Assembly (NCBI GenBank): GCA_965237725.1
Contig: OZ250151.1
Span: forward strand, 1,860,001-1,924,000
Length of the DNA stretch: 64,000 bases
Reading direction: 5' to 3'
From: G965237725 sp965237725
GTDB taxonomy: Bacteria > Pseudomonadota > Gammaproteobacteria > Arenicellales > Poriferihabitantaceae
Shown: one piece after another, positions 18,181 through 26,752 of the stretch
Position numbering within the stretch: the first letter of the stretch is position 1
Layout: each line of letters begins with the position of its first letter
Made by a program: the position numbers and the translations under genes
Notes under the pieces: model-generated
Told to the model about the DNA's origin: nothing
Database searches by the model: none
Seen by the model: only the letters and a program-made list of their open reading frames with translations

Positions 18181-19449
18181 ATGCACAACATGCACCGCCG
18201 TTATTTTCATGTCATTCTAAAACGGATTTTTTGTAAAAATCCTGCCACCGCCCAAATACCTAGAAAAATTCGTGGCCTCTTAGCTTTGCTGTGGCGGCCC
18301 CTGCTTTTTCGGGTTCCCTTTATAGCCGTCACCGGCAGTTGTGGAAAAACAACCACTGTAGAACTGATTGACAGAATGCTCAATGGTGGAAACGCTACGC
18401 GCAGACATATTCGCGAGTACAATGGCCTTGGTGCCACGTATAAAAACCTGCTTCGAACCTGGCCATGGCAGAAATTTGTAGTGCTGGAAGTGTCCGGTGG
18501 TGCCCCTGGAAAGATCAGACAACAGATGGCGTTGATCAGGCCAAAAACTGGCATCGTGACCATTATCGGTTCTGATCACTATCGCGCCTTTGGATCCGCC
18601 GAAGCCATCGCAGAAGAAAAAACTGATGCGGTGCGCCCCTTGCCAGAAAATGGAACTGCGATTCTAAATGTCGATGATCCAATGGTCCGTGCCATGGCAT
18701 CACAAACAAATGCGAAGATAGTTAAGGTGGGCCGCGCTGAAGATGCGAACTTGCAACTTTGTGACGTTCAGTCAGCCTGGCCCGGTCGGCTATCATTTAC
18801 TGTGACCTGGGAAGATCAAAGGATCCCTGTGCGCACCCAGCTGGTTGGAGAATTCTGGACTACATCAATATTATGCGCATTGGCTTGCGCTCTGGATCGC
18901 GGCATTTCCATAAGCGCCGCAGTAAAAGTAATTGAATCCTTCGAACCGATCTATTCCAGGTGTTCACCTCATTTCATTGATGGCGGGCCAACATTTATTC
19001 TGGACACAGCAAAAGCACCCAGTAAGACTATACATACTGCGGTTGAGATACTGGTCAACGCCCAGGCGCCGAGAAAAACTCTGGTTATGGGTAATATTTC
19101 TGACTATAGTGGGTCCGGCAGCCCCAAATACAGGAATCTTGCCCGACTGGCCCTGTCCAATGGCATCCGGGTAATCGGCGTCGGAAAAAATTCTGGCACT
19201 ATTCTAAAACTAAGACCCGAATTTCCAGATGGCATTATCCACCATTTTAGCTCCAGTATGGAGGCCCATGATTTTCTAACTACTGATGTCATTCCTAATG
19301 AGCTGATTCTTTTGAAATCCGCAGCGAGTGGTCGAATAGAACGCATAGTCCTTAACTGGAAAGTGAAGGAAAAACGATGCTGGGCCGAAGACTGTGGCCT
19401 GACCTATTGTCATTCCTGCGAATTCAAATACAGTGGCCCACCATCATAG
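18181..19449 (+). CDS. Stand-alone Mur-ligase-family protein with C-terminal four-Cys motif
   Basis: A 422-residue ATP-dependent ligase of the Mur superfamily. The P-loop is TGSCGKTTT (51-59). EVSGGAPG, then SDHYRAFGSAEAIAEEK, follows the central-domain pattern of MurF and cyanophycin synthetase; ILNVDDP is near residue 160, and DTAKAPSKT plays the part of the C-terminal-domain substrate loop. The first 45 residues are basic and hydrophobic and do not look like a MurE/MurF UDP-binding domain. The tail holds Cys400, Cys405, Cys410 and Cys413, which may bind a metal. Not a cell-wall murC-F gene: no dcw neighbours, unusual ends. The ATG at 18181 is preferred to TTG 18154. Confidence 0.78.
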   Translation: MHNMHRRYFHVILKRIFCKNPATAQIPRKIRGLLALLWRPLLFRVPFIAVTGSCGKTTTVELIDRMLNGGNATRRHIREYNGLGATYKNLLRTWPWQKFVVLEVSGGAPGKIRQQMALIRPKTGIVTIIGSDHYRAFGSAEAIAEEKTDAVRPLPENGTAILNVDDPMVRAMASQTNAKIVKVGRAEDANLQLCDVQSAWPGRLSFTVTWEDQRIPVRTQLVGEFWTTSILCALACALDRGISISAAVKVIESFEPIYSRCSPHFIDGGPTFILDTAKAPSKTIHTAVEILVNAQAPRKTLVMGNISDYSGSGSPKYRNLARLALSNGIRVIGVGKNSGTILKLRPEFPDGIIHHFSSSMEAHDFLTTDVIPNELILLKSAASGRIERIVLNWKVKEKRCWAEDCGLTYCHSCEFKYSGPPS

Positions 19450-19474
19450 TTGTATTCGGGTAAGCAGAGAATAG

Positions 19475-19661
19475 GGAACCTCTGATTAAAACATGACCAG
19501 TCAATTTGAGTTCAAACCCAATATATCACGTGGCAATTTCTGCGTTGCAATACTTCCCAATAGCCGTGCTATTGGGTGCGTTTCGCGCCTTGAACTTGAT
19601 CACTTTACCCAGTGCTATTTTATGTGGCGACTTGTTCTGCCCAGTTTTAATCAGAGGCTCC
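19475..19661. repeat. Inverted-repeat element copy 1 (MITE-like, 187 bp)
   Basis: The left end is GGAACCTCTGATTAAAAC and the right end, read inward from the other side, is GGAGCCTCTGATTAAAAC. Flanking 4-mers are ATAG and CTAG. The interior aligns with copies at 21985 and 34287 (shared TGACC, GTGGCAAT and CTTGATCA blocks). A perfect 9-bp stem with a 3-nt loop (CCCAATAGC/GCTATTGGG) lies at 19556-19576. It sits between the convergent ends of the Mur ligase and greB genes. Short open frames inside (62-65 codons) follow from the repeat and are not counted as genes. Confidence 0.8.
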
Positions 19662-19667
19662 CTAGAA

Positions 19668-20165
19668 TTATCTGTATCTAATGGTGGTTATACAAAAAAC
19701 TGATTTGTCACCGCCAATATACAATTCCACTTCGTCGTCCACCTGTTTTTTCAACATCGCCCGGGCCATGGGTGAATCAACGCTGATATAGCCTTTACTC
19801 GAGTCGCTGTCAATTTCGTCGCCACCGACAATACGATATTCCACTTCTTCACCGTTTTCTTTTTCCAGGGTCACCCAGGCGCTAAAAAATACTTTGCTTT
19901 CATCCGCAACTTCGCTGACCACGGTGAGATCGGGCAGGCGTTTTTGTAAATATCGAATTCGTCGATCAATTTCACGCAGCTGTTTCTTGCGATAGATATA
20001 TTCTGCATTCTCCGAGCGATCCCCTTCCGCTGCCGCTGCGGACAACGCTTTGGTCACCTCCGCCCGATGCTTCCAGATTGCTTTTTCTTCCAGTTGTAGA
20101 GTGGCAAAGCCTTCAGCGGTAATGTATGGCGTTGACACTGCTTGAGGAGGACGGTATCTGGACAT
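19668..20165 (-). CDS. greB: Transcription elongation factor GreB
   Basis: A 165-residue Gre factor. An N-terminal coiled coil (about 15-80, with the acidic tip AAAEGDRSENAEYIY and the basic segment RKKQLREIDRRIRYLQKRL) is followed by a FKBP-like C-terminal domain (VTLEKENGEEVEYRIVGGDE). GreB enters the RNA polymerase secondary channel and stimulates cleavage of backtracked transcripts. The basic patch after the tip favours GreB over GreA. The ATG at 20165 shares one base with the stop of the upstream ABC gene (TGATG), so translation is probably coupled. Confidence 0.88.
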   Translation of the reverse strand: MSRYRPPQAVSTPYITAEGFATLQLEEKAIWKHRAEVTKALSAAAAEGDRSENAEYIYRKKQLREIDRRIRYLQKRLPDLTVVSEVADESKVFFSAWVTLEKENGEEVEYRIVGGDEIDSDSSKGYISVDSPMARAMLKKQVDDEVELYIGGDKSVFCITTIRYR

Positions 20166-21949
20166 CAAACGATTAGCTCATTGTGCTGTTGCAAGGCCCA
20201 CATCTGGGAATACAAACCATCGTCGCCAACCAGTTGTTCATGGGTTCCGCGTTCGACAATTTCGCCTTTGTCCAGAACTATAATTTCATCTGCATTAGTT
20301 ACCGTTGATAGCCGATGAGCTATCACCAAAGTTGTATTGTTCACAGAAACATTTTCCAGAGCTTTCTGGATTGCCTTTTCCGATCGGCTATCCAGAGAAG
20401 AAGTGGCTTCATCGAATACCAGGATTTGCGCACCTTTGATTGCAACCCGAGCAATGGCCACCCGCTGTTTTTCTCCACCCGAAAGCTTGAGACCGCGTTC
20501 ACCAACCAGGATGTCATAACCCTGGGGATGTTGGCTTATAAATTCGTGGATCTGGGCAATTTTTGCCGCAGCCACAATCTCATCCTCGGTCACACCATCG
20601 CGACCATAGGCAATGTTATATCCAACGCTATCATTAAATAAAACCGTGTCCTGGGGAACCACTCCCATAACTTTTCGCAAACTATCCAAGGTCAGATTTT
20701 TTATGTTCTGATTATCTATAAATATTTCGCCGGAATCGGGATCGTAGAATCGCAATAGCAATCTGGACAAGGTTGATTTCCCCCCACCCGACGGGCCAAC
20801 TACAGCCAGCATGCCACCGCCGGGAATGGTAAAGCTGATGTCATTTAAGATGGGATTGTCGTTTGCATAGCCGAAATTGATATTCTCGAATCGTACCTCG
20901 CCTTTACTGATTTCCAGATCTTTTGCATTGTCGTCCTCCACAATGGTTGACTGCTCATCCATCAGGTCGAACAGTTTTTCCATATCAACCATAGAATGAT
21001 TCAGGTCACGATAAACCGAACCAAGAAAGTTGAGGGGGATATATAGCTGAATCAAAAACGCATTAATCATCACAAAGTCACCTAATGACAATGATTTATC
21101 TACAACGCCATTAGCGGCAAGTATCATCAACACGGTCAGGCCAATCACAATAATTAACCCCTGACCAGCATTCAGATAAGACAGAGACAGGTTGCTTTTC
21201 AGAGAAGCCTGAACCCATCCCTTAAGTGACTGATCGTAGCGCGCCAATTCTTTGGTCTCGTTTCCAAATACTTTTACGGTTTCATAGTTGAGCAAAGAAT
21301 CGATTGCACGGGTATTGGCGGCTGAATCCGACTCGTTCATCTGAATACGAAACTGGATCCGCCATCGGGTGATGGCAATGGTGAAAATACTGTAGACAAT
21401 AATCATCAACACAGTGATTAAAACAAATCGAATGTCGAGTTGTTGCCACAGAATCAGCAGCACCATAATAATTTCGATGACCACGGGAATGACATTAAAC
21501 ACAATTATTCGCAGATAATTGGTAATTGCCATGTTGCCCCGCTCCATGTCTCGGGATAGCCCGCCAGTTTTTCGATCGAGATGAAAATTTAAGGACAGGT
21601 TATGCAAATGTTGGAATACCACCATGGAAATATGGTGAATGATTTCTACACCGGCCCGGGAGAACAATACGTTTCGTAGTTCATTAAACAAAATCGTGCT
21701 AAAACGCAGCACACCATAAGCAATCAGCAACCCCATTGGGATAACCAGAGCCAAACTTTGGCCTTCGCCAAAATGGTCTACAATATTTTTCAAAGCGATT
21801 GGAACGGTGACGTTAGCCACCCGCGCAAGCACAAGACAAACCAGTGCCAAGCCAATGCGATATCGATATTTCCACAGATAGGGGAACAGGCGACTTGCAA
21901 TTCGCCAATCGCCTTTTTTATCCGTAGTTAGCAGCATTCGCGGTGACAT
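20165..21949 (-). CDS. Atm1/HMT1-type ABC exporter (fused permease and ATPase)
   Basis: A 594-residue half-transporter. The six-helix membrane domain spans about 25-320 and contains NTRAIDSLLNYETVKVFGNE, the hallmark of the Atm1/HMT1/ABCB7 group. The ATPase domain has Walker A GPSGGGKST (about 386-394), signature LSGGEKQR, Walker B ILVFDEATSSLDS and H-loop IAHRLS. Relatives export glutathione-linked metal or sulphur compounds. It is coupled to greB by a TGATG overlap. Copy 2 of the repeat element ends 36 bp upstream of the start codon. Confidence 0.9.
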   Translation of the reverse strand: MSPRMLLTTDKKGDWRIASRLFPYLWKYRYRIGLALVCLVLARVANVTVPIALKNIVDHFGEGQSLALVIPMGLLIAYGVLRFSTILFNELRNVLFSRAGVEIIHHISMVVFQHLHNLSLNFHLDRKTGGLSRDMERGNMAITNYLRIIVFNVIPVVIEIIMVLLILWQQLDIRFVLITVLMIIVYSIFTIAITRWRIQFRIQMNESDSAANTRAIDSLLNYETVKVFGNETKELARYDQSLKGWVQASLKSNLSLSYLNAGQGLIIVIGLTVLMILAANGVVDKSLSLGDFVMINAFLIQLYIPLNFLGSVYRDLNHSMVDMEKLFDLMDEQSTIVEDDNAKDLEISKGEVRFENINFGYANDNPILNDISFTIPGGGMLAVVGPSGGGKSTLSRLLLRFYDPDSGEIFIDNQNIKNLTLDSLRKVMGVVPQDTVLFNDSVGYNIAYGRDGVTEDEIVAAAKIAQIHEFISQHPQGYDILVGERGLKLSGGEKQRVAIARVAIKGAQILVFDEATSSLDSRSEKAIQKALENVSVNNTTLVIAHRLSTVTNADEIIVLDKGEIVERGTHEQLVGDDGLYSQMWALQQHNELIV

Positions 21950-21984
21950 GGTTTAGATTTGATCAATAGTAAATGCTTTCCTAA

Positions 21985-22168
21985 GGAACCTCTGAACAAG
22001 TCATGACCGATCAACTTGAGTCCAAACCCAATTGATCGCGTGGCAATATCTACGTTAAAAAATCTCGCCCAAGTGATTGTATGAGCCGTGCTATTGCACC
22101 AATTTTTTGCCTTGATCTTGATCATTTTGATCCCCAACTTGGTTCGCCCAGACTAGTTCAGAGGTTCC
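21985..22168. repeat. Inverted-repeat element copy 2 (MITE-like, 184 bp)
   Basis: The left end is GGAACCTCTGAACAAGTC; the right end in reverse complement is GGAACCTCTGAACTAGTC, one mismatch in 18. Flanks are CTAA on the left and TTAA on the right. The interior is nearly the same as the reverse complement of copy 3 (34287-34484), including the segments TGGCAATATCTACGTT and CCTTGATCTTGATCATTTTG. It lies upstream of the ABC exporter and the cupin gene, in their shared divergent region. Confidence 0.85.
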
Positions 22169-22281
22169 TTAACTGCAGAAATTGTTGAGGAAGCTGTTGT
22201 GGTTTGTGAAAAATGAATTATCGCTATTGATAATAACAACACTTGGGGATAAATTGGTATGAAACAACCCGCCCCTAATAG

Positions 22282-22659
22282 ATGCCAATGAAACCCTACC
22301 TACAAGACGACCCTCAAAAAGATCTAGATGAGTTACCGCCACTACAGGAGACCGAAGGTTATGTGATTGTGGATGGAAAACCCAGGGTGTCTATGAGACT
22401 GGATTCGGGATCAGTATATTCAAAACATCGCCTAGGCATCTGGCAGTGCACCCCTGGTACATTCAGCTGTACCGAAAAAGGCGATGAACTTCAAACTATT
22501 ATTTCGGGAAAACTAACCTTGATTAGCGAAGACGGTCAGCGACAGGGCTTTGGCCCGGGCGATAGCATCTATACAACAAAGGGACAACACCTGACCTGGA
22601 AAATTACTGAGACGGTTCAAAAAGTATTTTTTACCCACGATTCAAACGGCGTGGATTAA
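22282..22659 (+). CDS. Single-domain cupin protein
   Basis: A 125-residue cupin of the ureidoglycine-aminohydrolase-like (Cupin_3) type. The core strands are GIWQCTPGTFSCTEKGDELQT, ending in ISGKLTLISEDG, then FGPGDSIYTTKGQHLTWKI. The usual metal His residues of motif 1 are mostly replaced (TEKGDE), as is common in this subgroup. Function unknown; possibly a small-molecule-binding or sugar-nucleotide-related protein. Stands alone downstream of repeat copy 2. Confidence 0.75.
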   Translation: MPMKPYLQDDPQKDLDELPPLQETEGYVIVDGKPRVSMRLDSGSVYSKHRLGIWQCTPGTFSCTEKGDELQTIISGKLTLISEDGQRQGFGPGDSIYTTKGQHLTWKITETVQKVFFTHDSNGVD

Positions 22660-22668
22660 TACCATTTT

Positions 22669-23460
22669 TTATTCCATATCCTTTATATCAAATTCATCGC
22701 AATCGAGGGATGCGGGGAAGTGTTGGCGAAATTCGTTAAGCGCGTCCATGGATAAAGTCGCGCTGGAACTTTCGAGCCGCTCCTTGCAATCTTGTATTGG
22801 TTTTCCCAGATAATCCAGGATCACGCTGCCGCCCAAGTACTCATCCCCCAGGGGATTGTTACCCAGCCGGTTCACACCGATCAGATAAACCTGGTTTTCG
22901 ATGGCCCGGGCCGGCAATAAAGAATCCCAGGCGAACTGCCGTGCATTGGGCCAGTTGGCCACATAGATTCCGATATCGTAGTCATCATTATTTCGACTCC
23001 ACACCGGGAAGCGCAGGTCATAGCATATGAACAAGCCCAGCCGCCAACCGTTGAGCTCGACCACAATGCGTTTATTTCCGGATTCAAAATTGTGATGCTC
23101 ACCACCGAAACGAAACAAATGCCGCTTGTCGTACCAGGTTAACTCACCATCGGGGGTTGCCCATATCATGCGATTAACAAATTGCTCACCCACCTTCATA
23201 ATCAGACTGCCGGTAATAACCGCATTGAGCTCAGCGGCGTTTTCAGACATCCACGCCACGGTTTCGCCATCCATGGTTTCAAACTTTTCCCAGGGTTCCA
23301 TGTAAAACCCAGTGCTAAACATTTCAGGCAATACAATCAGATCGGTATCAGCCTTGGCATTAGCAATAGCCTCGAAATGATTTTGATAGCGCCGACGATT
23401 ATCTGCCGGATTCTGCCAGCTGATTTCGTCCTGGATCAGGGTGACGTTTAAATCTTGCAT
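22669..23460 (-). CDS. Omega-amidase, nitrilase superfamily (YafV type)
   Basis: A 263-residue carbon-nitrogen hydrolase. The Glu-Lys-Cys triad is visible as VLPEMFSTGF (Glu about 46), YDKRHLFRFGGE (Lys about 112) and LFICYDLRFPVWSRN (Cys about 147). The sequence pattern is that of YafV/NIT2 omega-amidases, which hydrolyse alpha-ketoglutaramate and alpha-ketosuccinamate. Its start lies 13 bp inside the end of the upstream aminotransferase gene, so the two are probably translated together and work in one pathway. Confidence 0.88.
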   Translation of the reverse strand: MQDLNVTLIQDEISWQNPADNRRRYQNHFEAIANAKADTDLIVLPEMFSTGFYMEPWEKFETMDGETVAWMSENAAELNAVITGSLIMKVGEQFVNRMIWATPDGELTWYDKRHLFRFGGEHHNFESGNKRIVVELNGWRLGLFICYDLRFPVWSRNNDDYDIGIYVANWPNARQFAWDSLLPARAIENQVYLIGVNRLGNNPLGDEYLGGSVILDYLGKPIQDCKERLESSSATLSMDALNEFRQHFPASLDCDEFDIKDME

Positions 23461-24599
23461 AAAATATCAGTTGCCTGTTTTAGGGTTTCATCCTGCTTGG
23501 CAAAACAGAATCGAATAATTTTTGTGTCCGGTGGATTTTGATAGAAAGGTGTAAGGGGAATCACCGCTACGCCTTTTTCTTTTGTCAGCCAGTTGGCAAA
23601 CTCGGTATCGGTCTTATCCGAGATTTCACCGTAGTCGGCGAGCTGGAAATAAGTACCTTTGGATGGCAATAGCTTAAACCTGGACGGTTCGAGCAGGGAC
23701 GTAAAAAAATCTCTTTTCTCTTGATAAAATTTCCCCAGACCCAGGTAACTCTCGGGACTTAGTTCGAGAAAATCAGCTATGGCCCACTGCATGGGTGTTG
23801 GCGTGGTAAAGACATTAAACTGGTGAATTTTTCGAAATTCAACGGTGAGTTCTGGTAGAGCAATGCAATAACCAATCTTCCAGCCGGTGACGTGATAAGT
23901 TTTTCCAAATGAAAATACCGAAAGAGATTTTTGTCTGAGTTCCGGGTGGATTAAAACACTGGCATGGGTTTCACCGTCAAAAATGATATGTTCGTAAACT
24001 TCATCACTTAATACATAACAATCTCGGCTACGAATTGCCTCCGCCAGTTTATCCAGGTCAGCGGATTTTAAAATGCTGCTCGATGGGTTGTGGGGAGAAT
24101 TGATAATAATTAATCGGGTTTTGTTATTAATTTTTTGACTCAAGGCTTCCCAGTCAATTTCATAGTTTGGCAACAGCATGGGAATGTGTATGGTCTTTCC
24201 CCCAGACAGCGAGATCGCCGGTTCATAAGAGTCATAGGCTGGATCAAATACAATCGCTTCGTCTCCAGGATGGATTATCGCCTGGATGGCGCAGAACAGC
24301 GCTTCGGTTGCCCCACTGGTAATGGTGATCTCGGATTCGCTGTCAATATCGAGATTGTTGAGGTTTTTCAATTTGTGCGCGATGCCCTGACGCAATTCAG
24401 GAATACCGATCATGGGCGGGTACTGGTTTTTACCATTGCGCAAATGGCTGTTAACCAGATCGAGTAGTTTTTCGTCGGGCTCAAAATCTGGAAACCCCTG
24501 AGACAAATTAATGGCGTTGTGGTCCGCGGCCATTTTGGACATCACGGTAAATATGGTTGTGCCAACGTCGGGCAACTTGCTGCTAAGGGTTGGTGTCAT
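23448..24599 (-). CDS. PLP-dependent methionine/glutamine aminotransferase (YbdL type)
   Basis: A 383-residue fold-type I aminotransferase. NLSQGFPDFEPD (about 30-41) is the substrate-side motif of the KAT/YbdL group; INSPHNPSSS and YVLSDEVYEHI are core blocks; SFGKTYHVTGWKIGY carries the PLP Lys. These enzymes use methionine, glutamine or aromatic amino acids. A glutamine transaminase makes alpha-ketoglutaramate, the substrate of the downstream omega-amidase. The ATG at 24599 fits family length; the frame is open up to 24782 but the extra 61 residues show no homology that I recognise. Confidence 0.9.
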   Translation of the reverse strand: MTPTLSSKLPDVGTTIFTVMSKMAADHNAINLSQGFPDFEPDEKLLDLVNSHLRNGKNQYPPMIGIPELRQGIAHKLKNLNNLDIDSESEITITSGATEALFCAIQAIIHPGDEAIVFDPAYDSYEPAISLSGGKTIHIPMLLPNYEIDWEALSQKINNKTRLIIINSPHNPSSSILKSADLDKLAEAIRSRDCYVLSDEVYEHIIFDGETHASVLIHPELRQKSLSVFSFGKTYHVTGWKIGYCIALPELTVEFRKIHQFNVFTTPTPMQWAIADFLELSPESYLGLGKFYQEKRDFFTSLLEPSRFKLLPSKGTYFQLADYGEISDKTDTEFANWLTKEKGVAVIPLTPFYQNPPDTKIIRFCFAKQDETLKQATDILCKI

Positions 24600-24732
24600 A
24601 GCTGGGTATTGATGAGTGAAATTAGATCTAGAAATAATTATTTCGCAATTGTAATCCCAATACCATAGAAAAATCATAGCCAAATTAAAAACAACGGTAT
24701 GGGATTGGCGTTTCCTTGTGTAAAATCCGGGC

Positions 24733-25530
24733 ATGAAAATTATCACCTGGAATGTTAACGGAATCCGCGCTGTGGAACGCAAGGGCGAGATTCAACAATT
24801 TTTGACTGATCACAAACCCGATGTTTTTATGATTCAGGAAATTAAGGGCACATCGGATCAGTTCAGCGAGTTTCTAACCGCCCACGAGGATTATCAGCAG
24901 TACTATAGCAGCGCAGAAAAGAAAGGCTATGCTGGAACTTCACTTTGGGTCCGAAATCCGGTGTTCGAGACCTTTGGTGATGTTAAATTCAAAACCGTGG
25001 TACCAAAGGCACCCAATGCCGATGAGGGTAGGATTTCTCATTTAAGTTTCAAAATCAAAAAACAACAATGGGACATGCTGTCAATTTATTTCCCCAATGG
25101 CGGAAAAAGTGACCAGGCCTGGGTGGAAAAACTGGTGTTTTATGATCGGGTCCATGATTTCATGAACAAGCTACGCAAAGCCGGCAGCATTGTGCTGGTC
25201 GGCGGCGATATGAATGTGGCCCATACTGAAATTGATATCGCGCGACCTAAAGCCAACGATGGAAAAATTGGCTTCCACCCCAAAGAGCGCGCGTGGATGG
25301 ATCGGCTCATTACGGATGGCTGGGCTGACGTCTGGCGTGATCGCAATCCAGGGTTAACCGATGTCTATTCATGGTGGCATATGATCAGCAAGGGCCGGGA
25401 GCGAAATGTGGGTTGGCGTATCGACTATTTTTTGCTCGATAAAACCCATATGGATCAGGTGGCCGAAGTTGAATACCTTGATCAGCAAATGGGTTCGGAC
25501 CACTGCCCAATGTTGATCAGTATGTCCTGA
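24733..25530 (+). CDS. xthA: Exodeoxyribonuclease III (AP endonuclease)
   Basis: A 265-residue member of the exonuclease III/APE1 family. Blocks in order: MKIITWNVNGIRA, IQEIKG (catalytic Glu34-35 region), SIYFPNGGKSD, GGDMNVAHTEID (catalytic Asp/Asn), TDVYSWW and GSDHCPM (catalytic Asp-His). It cleaves DNA at abasic sites and removes 3' blocking groups in base excision repair. Divergent from the aminotransferase gene with about 133 bp between starts. Confidence 0.92.
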   Translation: MKIITWNVNGIRAVERKGEIQQFLTDHKPDVFMIQEIKGTSDQFSEFLTAHEDYQQYYSSAEKKGYAGTSLWVRNPVFETFGDVKFKTVVPKAPNADEGRISHLSFKIKKQQWDMLSIYFPNGGKSDQAWVEKLVFYDRVHDFMNKLRKAGSIVLVGGDMNVAHTEIDIARPKANDGKIGFHPKERAWMDRLITDGWADVWRDRNPGLTDVYSWWHMISKGRERNVGWRIDYFLLDKTHMDQVAEVEYLDQQMGSDHCPMLISMS

Positions 25531-25574
25531 GCTAATCTAACAAGCTTTCATTATATTTATACCGATTATACAAA

Positions 25575-26726
25575 ATGAATATGAACTGGAATTACCCCAC
25601 CACTATACGGGTTGGCGTTGGTCGTATTATCGAGATCGCAGAGGTCTGCAAACAATACAATATAAAGTCCCCGCTGTTGGTGACCGACCCTGGGGTCGCC
25701 GCATTGCCGATGGTGAGCGGAATTGTGGATCGCTGCAAAGCGGCAGGATTGGGTATTGCGGTTTTTTCCGAGGTGAAACCCAATCCAACGGCAAGCAATG
25801 TGGAAGCCGGAATTATTGCTTATAAATCGGGTAACCACGACGGCATCATCGCCTTGGGCGGCGGTAGTGGACTGGATGCTGGCAAGGCCATTGCGGTATC
25901 CGTTGATCAAAAATGCAGCATATGGGACCTGGAAGACATTGGTGACAACTGGTTAAATGCCGATGGCGACAAAATTCCTCCCATCATCGCCGTGCCAACC
26001 ACCGCAGGCACCGGATCCGAAGTTGGCCGCGCTTCGGTTATCGTCAACGAAGAACAACATCGCAAGGTTATTATATTTCATCCGGCCATGTCTCCCGATT
26101 GCGTGATCCTCGATCCCGAACTGACCGTGGGCCTACCCGCACAACTTACTGCAGCCACCGGCATGGATGCACTGTCCCACAGCCTGGAAGCATTTTGTTC
26201 GCCACTGTTTCACCCCATGGCGGAAGGCATTGCCATCGAGGGCATTCGTTTGGTCAAGGAATACCTGCCTCGAGCAGTAGCTGATGGCAGCGATATTGAA
26301 TCCCGAACCCAGATGCTGGTGTCGTCTTCCATGGGTGCAACCGCATTCCAGCGCGGCCTCGGTGCGATGCATGCTTTGGCCCATCCTCTGGGCGCGGTTT
26401 ATGATGCGCATCATGGCACCTTGAACGCAGTGTTAATGCCCTACGTTCTTGTTGCAAATCGGAGTGTAATAGAAGAACCGATCACCCGACTGGGTCGATA
26501 TCTCAATCTAGGCAGCGGGTTCGATCCATTTCTGGAATGGGTTCTTGATTTACGCAAAAGTATTAATATCCCGAACACCTTAGCAGACATTGGCATCGAT
26601 GATAAACGGCTGGACGAAATTGGTGCTATGGCGGTTGAAGATCCTTCAGCAGGAACCAATCCGGTTCAGTTTGATGCGGCTCAGTATAGCGAAATTGCAG
26701 CCAATGCAGTGACCGGAAAACTGTAA
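25575..26726 (+). CDS. Iron-containing alcohol dehydrogenase
   Basis: A 383-residue group III alcohol dehydrogenase. The nucleotide motif is GGGSGLDAGKAIAV (about 91-104); TTAGTGSEVG follows near residue 140. Metal ligands are the Asp and His of DALSHSLEAF and the two His of GAMHALAHPLGAVYDAHHG. Substrate unknown. The stretch FPNPTASNVEAGI-like at about 70-85 is conserved in the family. Single gene between xthA and the convergent MFS gene. Confidence 0.9.
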   Translation: MNMNWNYPTTIRVGVGRIIEIAEVCKQYNIKSPLLVTDPGVAALPMVSGIVDRCKAAGLGIAVFSEVKPNPTASNVEAGIIAYKSGNHDGIIALGGGSGLDAGKAIAVSVDQKCSIWDLEDIGDNWLNADGDKIPPIIAVPTTAGTGSEVGRASVIVNEEQHRKVIIFHPAMSPDCVILDPELTVGLPAQLTAATGMDALSHSLEAFCSPLFHPMAEGIAIEGIRLVKEYLPRAVADGSDIESRTQMLVSSSMGATAFQRGLGAMHALAHPLGAVYDAHHGTLNAVLMPYVLVANRSVIEEPITRLGRYLNLGSGFDPFLEWVLDLRKSINIPNTLADIGIDDKRLDEIGAMAVEDPSAGTNPVQFDAAQYSEIAANAVTGKL

Positions 26727-26752
26727 TTTAAAAATGAGCCCAAAAAAATGAA

